Source: an uncultured Lachnospiraceae bacterium (GTDB lineage: Bacteria; Bacillota; Clostridia; Lachnospirales; Lachnospiraceae). From it: DNA of 64,000 nt. Below, one piece after another: positions 1 to 8,437 of this stretch. The notes beneath the pieces were generated by a model. That model did not search any database. It had not been told where the DNA came from and saw only the letters and a list, made by a program, of their open reading frames with translations. Position 1 is the first letter of the stretch; the number at the start of each line of letters is the position of its first letter. Both the position numbers and the translations under genes were made by a program. The stretch lies in assembly GCA_947627245.1 (NCBI GenBank), contig CANQVH010000002.1:1-64000 (forward strand), in the 5' to 3' direction.

Positions 1-84
1 TTTTGCAGATTTCCCTTAAGACTGAGGTTTTTATTAGATTTTGGAACAAAAAAACAGGTAGGATTTGACACTACCATAAAGTAA
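1..84 (+). CDS. 3' end of an unidentified upstream gene (partial)
   Basis: Frame 1 is open from the first base to a TAA at 82-84 and encodes 27 residues ending in GFDTTIK. The Shine-Dalgarno sequence of the next gene follows directly, as expected within an operon. The fragment is rich in Phe, Leu and Arg, but too short to assign to a family. It could also be chance, since short open frames are common in AT-rich DNA. Confidence 0.4.
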   Translation, partial: FCRFPLRLRFLLDFGTKKQVGFDTTIK

Positions 85-99
85 ATGGAGGAAAAGAAA

Positions 100-342
100 A
101 TGAGTAATCTTGAGAAGTACACAAATGTTTTTGTGGAGACATTTGAGGTATCACCTGAGGAGGCACAGAATTTGAAATATCAGGATATCGAAGCATGGGA
201 TTCTGTTGGCCACATGGGGCTTATCTCTGCCTTGGAGGATGAGTTCGATATCATGATGGATACGGATGACATAATTGATTTTAATTCTTTTGAAAAAGGA
301 AAAGAGATACTTGCTAAGGCTGATTACGGGGTGGAGTTTTAA
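100..342 (+). CDS. Acyl carrier protein
   Basis: An 80-residue acidic protein of acyl-carrier size and helical pattern. The motif DSVGHM places the phosphopantetheine-accepting serine at about residue 35. ATG 100 is chosen because GGAGG at 87-91 sits at ideal spacing; an in-frame ATG at 85 overlaps that ribosome site and is unlikely. The stop overlaps the next start (TAATG), so the carrier and the AMP ligase are translationally coupled. By family knowledge it carries an acyl or aminoacyl thioester. By context the ligase at 342 loads it and the LuxE/LuxC-type proteins downstream process the cargo, probably to decorate the surface glycan. It is a dedicated carrier, not the housekeeping AcpP, because no fatty-acid synthesis genes are nearby. 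Confidence 0.88.
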   Translation: MSNLEKYTNVFVETFEVSPEEAQNLKYQDIEAWDSVGHMGLISALEDEFDIMMDTDDIIDFNSFEKGKEILAKADYGVEF

Positions 343-1766
343 TGAACAGAATTTGGAACCTTGAACAGTATCGGGATAGGACAGCTCTTATTGACGAGTA
401 CGGAAACAGTTTTTCATATGAATTTATAGCAAAAGAAACACGTGCTCTGGCAGAGAGGGTCAAGGATCGATGCCTGATTTTTTGCTTATGCAGAAATGAA
501 ATTGGGTCTATTTTGGGTTATGTAGGCTTCATTAACAATGGCATGGTTCCGCTGCTCCTGAACAGCCATCTTGAGAGTGGATTATTAGACAAGCTGTTGT
601 CCGTTTATGAACCTGCATACTTGTGGATTCCAAAGGATCAGGTTGATCAATTTGACATGAAATGTATCTATGAGACGTATGATTATTGTCTTATGGAAAC
701 AGGTTATGAGAAAAAATATCCATTGTATGAAGAGCTCGCCCTGCTTCTGACTACGTCAGGTTCAACAGGATCTCCGAAGTTTGTCCGGCAGTCGTATCTT
801 AATATACTTGATAATACGAAGTCCATTATAAAATATTTAAAAGTCGATGAGACGGAGAGAGCGATAACTACACTCCCGATGAACTATACATATGGATTGT
901 CTATTATTAATACGCATTTGTTTGCTGGTGCGACAATACTTGTTACTGATAAGTCATTTATGCAGAAAGAATTTTGGACTTTCTTTAAGGATGCAGAAGC
1001 GACTTCTTTTGGTGGTGTTCCGTATACGTATGAGATGCTTGATAAGTTGCGCTTCTGCCGGATGAAATTGCCTGCATTACGTACCATGACACAGGCGGGT
1101 GGTAAGTTGGCACCGGAGTTACATGAAAAGTTTGCAAGGTATGCCGAGGAATCTGAAAAGAAATTTGTGATTATGTATGGTCAGTGCGAGGCCACAGCGC
1201 GTATGGGTTATCTTCCTCCGGAAGAAGCAGTTCGAAAGAAAGGATCTATGGGAATTCCGATTCCGGGAGGAAAGTTTATTTTGACTGATGAGAATGGGCA
1301 TGAAATCAGGGAGCCACATACGACGGGAGAACTGATTTACGAGGGCAAAAATGTTACACTTGGCTATGCGGAATGCGGAGCTGATCTAGCGAAGGGTGAT
1401 GAGCGACACGGTGTTCTTGAAACCGGTGATATGGCCCAGTTCGATGAGGAAGGATATTTCTATATCGTAGGGCGAAAAAAGAGATTTTTGAAGATCTATG
1501 GAAATCGTGTGAATTTAGATGAAGTAGAACGCATGATTAAAGGCGAGTATGGGATCGAGGCTGCCAGTGCAGGTGTCGATGATCATATGTATCTATTTGT
1601 GACGGATCCCTCAATGACTGACAAGATACGGGAATTTGTTATTGGAAAGACAAGGCTTAATACTGCGGCGTTTAAGATTGTGACTGTAAGGGAAATCCCG
1701 AAGAACGAGGCGGGAAAGACGCTGTATAAAGAGCTTGAGAAATACTATGACAAAAAATATCAATAA
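342..1766 (+). CDS. AMP-dependent acyl/amino acid ligase (ANL superfamily)
   Basis: A 474-residue adenylate-forming enzyme. The phosphate-binding motif TTSGSTGSPK lies near residues 137-146, YGQCEAT matches motif A5, ETGDMA matches A7, and GRKKRFLKIYGNRV matches the A8 hinge. The catalytic lysine is in NEAGKTLYKEL near residue 457. Such enzymes activate a carboxylate with ATP and pass it to a thiol. Start-to-stop overlap with the acyl carrier gene implies that the carrier is the acceptor. The substrate cannot be read from sequence. The gene belongs to the acyl cassette opening the glycan locus. Confidence 0.88.
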   Translation: MNRIWNLEQYRDRTALIDEYGNSFSYEFIAKETRALAERVKDRCLIFCLCRNEIGSILGYVGFINNGMVPLLLNSHLESGLLDKLLSVYEPAYLWIPKDQVDQFDMKCIYETYDYCLMETGYEKKYPLYEELALLLTTSGSTGSPKFVRQSYLNILDNTKSIIKYLKVDETERAITTLPMNYTYGLSIINTHLFAGATILVTDKSFMQKEFWTFFKDAEATSFGGVPYTYEMLDKLRFCRMKLPALRTMTQAGGKLAPELHEKFARYAEESEKKFVIMYGQCEATARMGYLPPEEAVRKKGSMGIPIPGGKFILTDENGHEIREPHTTGELIYEGKNVTLGYAECGADLAKGDERHGVLETGDMAQFDEEGYFYIVGRKKRFLKIYGNRVNLDEVERMIKGEYGIEAASAGVDDHMYLFVTDPSMTDKIREFVIGKTRLNTAAFKIVTVREIPKNEAGKTLYKELEKYYDKKYQ

Positions 1767-1797
1767 TTGTACCGGAAGCATTTGAAAGGTAACGCAT

Positions 1798-2889
1798 ATG
1801 ACGTTTGATGAGATACTAAAGTTTTCTCCATACTCTTTGGAGAGGGAAGAGAAAACCAGATTATTGACGAAAAGGTTGACGGAATTGACTCGCCTGCACA
1901 AAGAGAAGTGTCCTGAGTATTCCAGAATGTTGGAAAGCATTGGATATGAGGAGACTCAGATTGGGGACTATTATGATTTGCCGTTTCTTCCAGTACGTCT
2001 TTTTAAGGAATTGGAGCTTAAATCTGTAGTGCGGCAAGATGTAGTGAAAACTATGACGTCATCCGGGACAACAGGGCAAGCGGTAAGCCGTATCTATTTG
2101 GACAAGAATACGTCATCAAACCAGCAGAGGGCGATGGTGAAAATCGTTTCCGATTTTACTGGTTCATCCAGAATGCCAATGATTATTCTTGACTGTCCGG
2201 GGATAGTGAAGAACAGGAATATGTTTTCAGCCAGAGGAGCAGGAATTCTTGGGTTTTCTATTTTTGGTTCAAAGAGAATTTATGCTTTGGATGATAACAT
2301 GAAGTTGGATGTAAAGGGAATAAAAACATTTTTGGATAAATATCAAAATCAGAAAATTCTGCTTTTTGGTTTCACTTTTATGATATGGCAGCATTTTTAT
2401 AAAGAGCTTCTTCGACTCAAGACAGAAGGTATTGCTTTTGATTTTTCTAACGGCATTTTGATTCATGGCGGTGGTTGGAAAAAACTTACGTCAGAGGCGG
2501 TAAGCGAAGATGAATTTCATCGATGCTTACAAGAAGTGTGCGGGCTTAATCAGATTTATGATTATTATGGAATGGTTGAACAGACCGGATGTATTTATAT
2601 GGAGTGTGAGAATGGCTGCCTGCATACCAGCATTTATTCTGATGTGATCACGAGAAGGCCTTTGGATTTCTCACCGTGTTCCTTTGGTGAAAAGGGGATT
2701 ATTCAGGTAGTCTCCACAATTCCGGAATCTTATCCAGGCCATAGCCTGATTACAGAAGATGAAGGGGTCATTTTGGGAGAAGATGACTGCCCTTGCGGTA
2801 GAAAGGGAAAATATTTTAAAGTTATCGGAAGAATGAAAAACGCAGAGATTAGGGGGTGCAGTGATACCTATGCATCAAAGTTTCAATGA
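1798..2889 (+). CDS. LuxE-like acyl-protein synthetase
   Basis: A 363-residue protein resembling the LuxE acyl-protein synthetase family, itself related to ANL ligases. TMTSSGTTGQ near residue 85 is the phosphate-binding loop, YDYYGMVEQTG matches the adenylate motif, and CPCGRKGKYFKVIGR is the typical C-terminal end. In bioluminescent bacteria LuxE activates a fatty acid and hands it to LuxC for reduction to an aldehyde. The reductase gene follows with a 29-base overlap, so both are probably translated together. No luciferase genes are present, so the pair must serve another purpose, probably acyl or aldehyde chemistry on a glycan precursor. Confidence 0.82.
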   Translation: MTFDEILKFSPYSLEREEKTRLLTKRLTELTRLHKEKCPEYSRMLESIGYEETQIGDYYDLPFLPVRLFKELELKSVVRQDVVKTMTSSGTTGQAVSRIYLDKNTSSNQQRAMVKIVSDFTGSSRMPMIILDCPGIVKNRNMFSARGAGILGFSIFGSKRIYALDDNMKLDVKGIKTFLDKYQNQKILLFGFTFMIWQHFYKELLRLKTEGIAFDFSNGILIHGGGWKKLTSEAVSEDEFHRCLQEVCGLNQIYDYYGMVEQTGCIYMECENGCLHTSIYSDVITRRPLDFSPCSFGEKGIIQVVSTIPESYPGHSLITEDEGVILGEDDCPCGRKGKYFKVIGRMKNAEIRGCSDTYASKFQ

Positions 2890-4096
2890 AGCCATATTAG
2901 GTCGAGTTACATATCTTGTCGGAGATATGGAGACCGTTTTGTATATGCCCTCTACTCAGGCGAAAATCCCTTTTGAGAATGATACCTTGCTCTTCTTGAA
3001 TGAGGTATCCAGACTCCTGATGAGAGATCCCCGAAGTAAAATATATTCTGATGTAGTGACATTAGCTTTCTGGCTCAGGAAAGCATCAATGATGAAGCTT
3101 CGTGAGCGGTTTATTCGAAAAGACGATAACTTGTATTTAGGCAGAGGAGTAGCGTTTCATATTTCGCCATCGAATGTGCCGGTTAATTTTGCTTATAGTC
3201 TTGCAACAGGATTGCTGACCGGAAACGTAAATATTGTCCGAGTTCCGTCAAAACCGTTTGAACAAGTTGCAATCGTTGTGGAAGCTATTCAGGAAGCACT
3301 GAATTTGATGCCGGAAATGCTTCCGTATATTGCACTTATTCGTTACGACCGTGATAAAGAAATTAACGATGCATTTTCAAGTATAGCTGATACCCGAATA
3401 ATTTGGGGTGGTGATGCAACTATAGCAGAATTGCGAAAATCCGCACTTCCACCCAGAAGTACAGAGATAACATTTGCTGATCGGTATTCGATTGCTATTT
3501 TGGATGCAGAGACTTATTTGGCAAAAGAAAATAAAGAAGCTATCGCGCAAGATTTTTACAATGATACTTACTTCACGGACCAAAATGCTTGTACCAGTCC
3601 GAGAATTGTGGTTTGGGTCGGGAGGAATAAAGAAGAAGCTAAGGATTTATTCTGGGAAGAGCTGTATAAAGTAATTGAACAGAAATATACTTTTCAGTCA
3701 ATACAAGGGATTAACAAATTAACCAGTAGTTATCTTGCTGCGGTTTACTTAGCAGGAAGCGTGGTAGAGAAGCACAAGGATAACCGTCTTGTGCGGGTAC
3801 ACATTCCGGTTATCACAGAGCATTTGATGGATTTGAAAGATAACAGCGGTTACTTCTTTGAGTATGATTGTGAGGATATTCTTACACTGCGTCCGCTCTG
3901 TGATGATAAACGTTGTCAGACAATAGCTTTGCTGGGAGAAAAGTCGATCCTTCTTCCACTTCTTCACACAGCACCTAAGGGGATTGATCGGATAGTTCCA
4001 TTTGGGAAAACGATGGATTTTGATTTGCTATGGGACGGATACAATTTGTTCGAACTTTTGACACGACGTATAGTGATGGCAGATGTATTGCCATGA
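2861..4096 (+). CDS. LuxC-like acyl-CoA/acyl-protein reductase
   Basis: A 411-residue member of the LuxC acyl reductase family, an aldehyde-dehydrogenase relative that reduces an acyl thioester with NADPH to an aldehyde. FHISPSNVPVNFAYS and GNVNIVRVPSKP match the nucleotide-binding half. TDQNACTSPR near residue 243 contains the expected catalytic cysteine. The start is GTG 2861, with AGGGGG at 2851-2856 just upstream; ATG 2870 in the same frame is the alternative. It overlaps the LuxE-like gene. Together they form a fatty-acid-reductase-like module without luciferase. Confidence 0.83.
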   Translation: MIPMHQSFNEAILGRVTYLVGDMETVLYMPSTQAKIPFENDTLLFLNEVSRLLMRDPRSKIYSDVVTLAFWLRKASMMKLRERFIRKDDNLYLGRGVAFHISPSNVPVNFAYSLATGLLTGNVNIVRVPSKPFEQVAIVVEAIQEALNLMPEMLPYIALIRYDRDKEINDAFSSIADTRIIWGGDATIAELRKSALPPRSTEITFADRYSIAILDAETYLAKENKEAIAQDFYNDTYFTDQNACTSPRIVVWVGRNKEEAKDLFWEELYKVIEQKYTFQSIQGINKLTSSYLAAVYLAGSVVEKHKDNRLVRVHIPVITEHLMDLKDNSGYFFEYDCEDILTLRPLCDDKRCQTIALLGEKSILLPLLHTAPKGIDRIVPFGKTMDFDLLWDGYNLFELLTRRIVMADVLP

Positions 4097-4170
4097 TAAA
4101 AAAGAAGGTATTATATTTTGAGAGAATAAGGGGTCTAAGGGAAAATGAATAAAGAAATAGGGGCACTGGG

Positions 4171-5022
4171 ATGAAAAAGATACCGGATATTACACAGATA
4201 CGAATTTTGTATAAACCATATCAGGATTACATTAGAAGACGGAGACATGAATATTATCTGCAATCTCCAGACAGTTGGTACTTGAAAACGCTGAAAGGGA
4301 TACATTCCGGAAAACGTTGCTTTATTATTGGCAATGGCCCAAGTTTGTGTGCAGAGGATCTTGACAAACTTAAAGGCGAATATACATTTGCGGCAAATCG
4401 GATTTATGAAATTTTCAACCAGACTGAATGGAGACCAACCTATTATTCTGTCATGGACGTTACAGCAGAAAGTGTTTCGGCTATAGAAAAAAATGTTGCT
4501 GAGCTTGGACATATTTTCCTGCGTATAAGCAGGAAAAGACGTCAGGATGAGAAACTGAGTCTGAAATATCCTGTTGAAAAGCTGACAAGAATTTTTCTTG
4601 ACGACGACGGATTCTTTAAAACATATCAGAATGCCTGCAATTATTTGTCGTCATATGTCAGTGAGGATGTTTCCTATCATTTTTCAGACGGATTCACTGT
4701 GACTTTTATAGCAATACAGTTGGCTATTTATATGGGATTTTCTGAAATCTATTTACTTGGCGTAGATTTTTCCTATTCAGTTATGCGGGATGCAGATGGT
4801 AAGGTGCATGTTGATGAAAGCATTCAGGATTATTTCAACGGAAAAAGATACGGCGCAACTATGTTTAACCATAATAGCATGCTCCATGCATATCAAGTAT
4901 CTCGCGAGTATTGTGATAACCATAATATAACGATAAAAAATGCAACAAGGGGAGGAAAATTGGAAGTGTTTGAAAGAGTAAATATAGACCAAATATTAAG
5001 GGGGGGGGGCAAAGGCAAATAG
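4171..5022 (+). CDS. DUF115/MAF-like sugar-modification protein, copy 1, with poly-G near the 3' end
   Basis: A 283-residue protein. The core GKRCFIIGNGPSL and YTFAANRIYEIF is typical of the DUF115 family, which contains flagellin-glycosylation (MAF-type) and lipopolysaccharide-modifying proteins. A second conserved block, IYLLGVDFSYS, lies near residue 192. The next gene is a close paralogue, so this is a tandem duplication. The last codons run through ten consecutive G (5000-5009), so the C-terminus depends on tract length. Nine G would give a tail of about 26 residues ending just before the next start; eleven G would give a short different tail. The catalytic activity is not established. 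A role in glycan or glycoprotein assembly is inferred. Confidence 0.7.
   Translation: MKKIPDITQIRILYKPYQDYIRRRRHEYYLQSPDSWYLKTLKGIHSGKRCFIIGNGPSLCAEDLDKLKGEYTFAANRIYEIFNQTEWRPTYYSVMDVTAESVSAIEKNVAELGHIFLRISRKRRQDEKLSLKYPVEKLTRIFLDDDGFFKTYQNACNYLSSYVSEDVSYHFSDGFTVTFIAIQLAIYMGFSEIYLLGVDFSYSVMRDADGKVHVDESIQDYFNGKRYGATMFNHNSMLHAYQVSREYCDNHNITIKNATRGGKLEVFERVNIDQILRGGGKGK
5000..5009 (+). repeat. Poly-G tract, 10 G
   Basis: Ten G in a row inside the last codons of the first DUF115-type gene. It is one of four G runs of at least seven in the window, all within the glycan locus. Length change would alter the C-terminus and the distance to the next start. Confidence 0.95.
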
Positions 5023-5082
5023 ATTAAATCGTTTGCTAACGTGGCCTTGCTTTCTGCATGAACAGAAGGGGGCTGCTTGATA

Positions 5083-5925
5083 ATGAAAAAAACACTCCGT
5101 GATACTGCAGTTATGAGACGGATTCGAGGTTCGCAATTCATGCGCGCTGTATTCAAGCCAGTGATGGATATAAAGTGGGAACGCCGTTATCAGAAATATC
5201 TGCAAAGCGAAGACAGTCAAAAAATTAAGATGTTGAAAAACACTCATTTGGGTGAGCGTTGTTTCATTATCGGCAATGGCCCAAGTTTACGTGCAGAGGA
5301 TTTGGATCGACTGATAGGAGAATATACATTTGCGGCAAATCGAATCTATGAGATATTTGATAAGACCAAATGGAGGCCAACAGTTTATACTGTCTCTGAC
5401 CACAATTTTTTGCGCGAAGAATATGAAAAACCTTGTGGAGTGCCTAGTGAGATAAAGCTGATTTCTTACGTACCAGAGATTAAGCATATCCATACAGAAG
5501 ATTTTGGCGAAAATACAATCAGAATATTCGCAGGCTACCGTAAGTTTATTGTCAATCCGGGATCAGATAAAAGCGCATTTGTACAAGAAGATATTTCCAG
5601 AGGATTTTCAAACGGATACACAGTCACATTTATCAATATACAGACAGCGATTTATATGGGTTTTAAGGAAATATACTTGCTGGGAGTGGATTTTGATTAT
5701 CCTGTTGTGTTTGGAGAAAATGGCAAAAAGAAACGGGAACATGAAGGTCCTGCGTACTTTAATGGCAAAAGCTATGGGACTTCAGTGTTAATGTATGAAC
5801 CCGTTAAACATGCATATTTTGTTTCACGGGTATATTGTGAACAACATGGCATTACAATTAGAAATGCTACACGCGGCGGGAAATTAGAAGTGTTTGAAAG
5901 AGTAGATTTTGACGGATTATTTTGA
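5083..5925 (+). CDS. DUF115/MAF-like sugar-modification protein, copy 2
   Basis: A 280-residue paralogue of the preceding gene, sharing GERCFIIGNGPSLRAEDLD, YTFAANRIYEIFDKT, IYLLGVDFDYP and the C-terminal RNATRGGKLEVFERV. The middle section diverges, which suggests different substrates. ATG 5083 follows AGAAGGGGG at 5064-5072; an in-frame TTG at 5077 is also possible. Unlike copy 1 it ends shortly after FERV with no poly-G tail. It is probably a glycan or flagellin-modification enzyme acting in the cytoplasm; the function is inferred from family and locus only. Confidence 0.7.
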   Translation: MKKTLRDTAVMRRIRGSQFMRAVFKPVMDIKWERRYQKYLQSEDSQKIKMLKNTHLGERCFIIGNGPSLRAEDLDRLIGEYTFAANRIYEIFDKTKWRPTVYTVSDHNFLREEYEKPCGVPSEIKLISYVPEIKHIHTEDFGENTIRIFAGYRKFIVNPGSDKSAFVQEDISRGFSNGYTVTFINIQTAIYMGFKEIYLLGVDFDYPVVFGENGKKKREHEGPAYFNGKSYGTSVLMYEPVKHAYFVSRVYCEQHGITIRNATRGGKLEVFERVDFDGLF

Positions 5926-5946
5926 ATTTAGGAAGTAAAAATAGGA

Positions 5947-7239
5947 TTGTTAGATCTTTCAAAAGCTTGTTTGATGGAAGAGGTATTGAGAATGATAGCA
6001 CAATCGCTTCAGATAACTAGAACACGACCAGTGATTCATTTATTGAAAGGGAGAGACATTTTATCATTTCTGGCCTTGATGTCGCTTGTTAATGTCTATG
6101 CCTTGGATACGATTATCCCAGAGTATTCGAAAGCAGTAGTGGCATTTGTAAGTTTTCTGTTTCTATCGCTGTATTCTTTTTTTAAGGACAGAAAATTTGA
6201 TAGTCTGGTGGTCATTTGGGGAATCTATGCAGTCTGGCTTTGTGTGAGTAATATTATGAACTCGCGGGCTTTAATTATGTCAGCGTATTATCCGGCGAAA
6301 GTTATGACATTCATTATGCTGAACAAGTTATATTTAGATAAGCGCGACCCGTCATTTTTGAGAATCATGAGGCATTATTTGACAATTCTTTTGATTATCA
6401 ATTTTATGCTGCAGATGATTGATCAGGAAATGTTTGGATATACGGAGGCGCATAATTTTATCAATTTTTTTGAGTCAGACAATTATCTGAGTTGGTACTA
6501 CACACCTTATATTGCACTCTGTGTGATCCTTGATTTTATTGAGGAAGATCGAATTCGTAAGATTACTTATGTGGAGATTGGGCTTTGTTTTGCATCAATT
6601 ATTCGGGCGTGGGTAGGAAAAGCGATGATCGGGCTTGCCCTAGTTATACTGTATATCTTGTTTGTTTACCGCAAGGGAATCGCTAGATTTTTTATCCCCA
6701 AAATTCTTGTTTTAGGATATCTGGTAGTCAATGTAGGAGTGGTCTTTTTTGGGATACAGTCTCTGGTGTCGATGAACTTGTATAATCTGTTGGGTAAGGA
6801 TGTAACGATTAGCGGTAGGACAGTTATTTGGGCTTCAGCACTTTTGAACATCAGGAAGTCGCTTGCTTGGGGACATGGTGTTACACGAGGCGGAGAATTA
6901 TTCATTAATCGAGTTCCTGGCGGGGTCTTAATGCCTGCGCATAACATTTTTCTTGAGGTTACGGTTCAGACAGGTATAATAGGGCTTTTCATTTACATTG
7001 CAATGCTGGCGGCAGCTCTTTATAAAGGACGAAAAAGTCATATGAAAGACAAAAAATATCAGAATTGTAATTATGAATATCTGTTCCTTGCATTTATGAT
7101 TTTCATAATTTATTTTATGGCTATTTTTTCGCACCCTGTTTATTTACCGTTTTTCTATCTTCCATTGATTTTATTTTCGTCTTTTGATTCACTGGTGGAT
7201 ATGCATGAGCAAAGAATGGGTCAGCGACGACGGATATAA
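5947..7239 (+). CDS. Wzy-like O-antigen/capsule polymerase
   Basis: About 420 residues with roughly ten to twelve hydrophobic segments and the layout of the O-antigen ligase/polymerase family, including SGRTVIWASALLNI followed by a long loop with PAHNIFLEVTVQTGIIG. These membrane proteins polymerise lipid-linked repeat units on the outer face of the membrane. Together with the flippase at 8438 this points to a Wzx/Wzy pathway. The start is uncertain: TTG 5947, ATG 5974 and ATG 5992 are all in frame, and the two ATGs have reasonable purine-rich upstream sequence. Confidence 0.78.
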   Translation: MLDLSKACLMEEVLRMIAQSLQITRTRPVIHLLKGRDILSFLALMSLVNVYALDTIIPEYSKAVVAFVSFLFLSLYSFFKDRKFDSLVVIWGIYAVWLCVSNIMNSRALIMSAYYPAKVMTFIMLNKLYLDKRDPSFLRIMRHYLTILLIINFMLQMIDQEMFGYTEAHNFINFFESDNYLSWYYTPYIALCVILDFIEEDRIRKITYVEIGLCFASIIRAWVGKAMIGLALVILYILFVYRKGIARFFIPKILVLGYLVVNVGVVFFGIQSLVSMNLYNLLGKDVTISGRTVIWASALLNIRKSLAWGHGVTRGGELFINRVPGGVLMPAHNIFLEVTVQTGIIGLFIYIAMLAAALYKGRKSHMKDKKYQNCNYEYLFLAFMIFIIYFMAIFSHPVYLPFFYLPLILFSSFDSLVDMHEQRMGQRRRI

Positions 7240-7303
7240 CAGAATTATGAACGGATAAGTCTCGTTAAAATCGGAAATAGGATAAGGATCGGTAAAGATT
7301 GGA

Positions 7304-8425
7304 ATGAAGAAAGTTTGCATTGTAACAAATTATAAAGGGACTGCAAATTATGGGGCAATTCTGCAGGCTTACGCACTTAATATGTATGTTCGCTTGCAGG
7401 GGTTAGAGTGCCGAACATTGAACTATCGTGCGCTAAGGATTGATAAAAAAAAGTTCATCAGAAACAATATCAGTCGGCCAAAAGTTATTGCAGATATGGC
7501 ATTGTTGAAAATATTGAGAAAAATGGCAGGGAATGTGCAGAAATTACGGCGTGATGTTTTTAACCAGTTCCGGGAAGAGTGCATTCCACATACGAAAGAA
7601 TGCGGCAGACAGGAAGTGGGAGATATTGCAAAAGAATTCGATATTTTGCTTTGCGGTAGCGACCAGATATGGCGGCCCAGCCTGCAAACCGGAGAGTTTG
7701 ATGATGTTATGTGGCTTATACCCTTTTCGAGAACTATGCCAAGGCTTTCCTATGGATCCAGTCTCGGTATTACAGAATTCGACGAAAAGAAAAAGGATTA
7801 CATACGTGATGCTTTGAAGAATTTCCAGGCTATATCTGTACGTGAAGAATCGGCAAAGAAATTGCTGGAGCAAATATGCAAACGCAAGGTACAAGTTGTT
7901 CTGGATCCGGTATTTCTGATAGACCGTGATACATGGCGAGAATTTGAAGTCTGCAGCAGAAGAACAGGGAAGTATATCTTCGTTTATTTTATTGAACCGA
8001 GGAAAAATATATATAGACGTATTGAAAAATATGCACGAACTGAGAATATGGAAATCATCTATATGCCCTACATGGGATATAAGTTCAACTGGAGCGATTT
8101 TACTCTGCGTGGCAGGAAAGTTGTCGCGGCGACGCCACAGGAATTTGTTGGATATATAGATTCGGCAACGTACGTGATTACAGATTCTTTTCATGCCACA
8201 GCTTTTTCTGTTATGTTGCATAAAGATTTCAATGTTTTTCTGACCAATCATGGCACGAGATTGCAGAACCTGCTTAATCTGGCTGGTTTGGAAAACAGGA
8301 TTATAAATAATGGCGCCTCGATACATGGCAGTCCAGTTTCTAATGAAATATGGGAAAAGGCCGACTCTCGGATAAATGAAGAGCGTGGACGTAGTATCCG
8401 TTTTTTGAAGCAGATTTTTTTATAA
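7304..8425 (+). CDS. Polysaccharide pyruvyl transferase family protein
   Basis: A 373-residue protein. It opens with TNYKGTANYGAILQAYAL and contains FDILLCGSDQIW and YVITDSFHATAFSVML, the three hallmark blocks of the polysaccharide pyruvyl transferase family. These enzymes add ketal pyruvate from phosphoenolpyruvate to sugars in surface polymers, making the polymer acidic. FrhB-family Fe-S proteins often accompany this family in glycan loci, and two lie downstream here. It is separated from the flippase gene by 12 bases, so the two are co-transcribed. Confidence 0.85.
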   Translation: MKKVCIVTNYKGTANYGAILQAYALNMYVRLQGLECRTLNYRALRIDKKKFIRNNISRPKVIADMALLKILRKMAGNVQKLRRDVFNQFREECIPHTKECGRQEVGDIAKEFDILLCGSDQIWRPSLQTGEFDDVMWLIPFSRTMPRLSYGSSLGITEFDEKKKDYIRDALKNFQAISVREESAKKLLEQICKRKVQVVLDPVFLIDRDTWREFEVCSRRTGKYIFVYFIEPRKNIYRRIEKYARTENMEIIYMPYMGYKFNWSDFTLRGRKVVAATPQEFVGYIDSATYVITDSFHATAFSVMLHKDFNVFLTNHGTRLQNLLNLAGLENRIINNGASIHGSPVSNEIWEKADSRINEERGRSIRFLKQIFL

Positions 8426-8437
8426 AAGAGGTCACAA

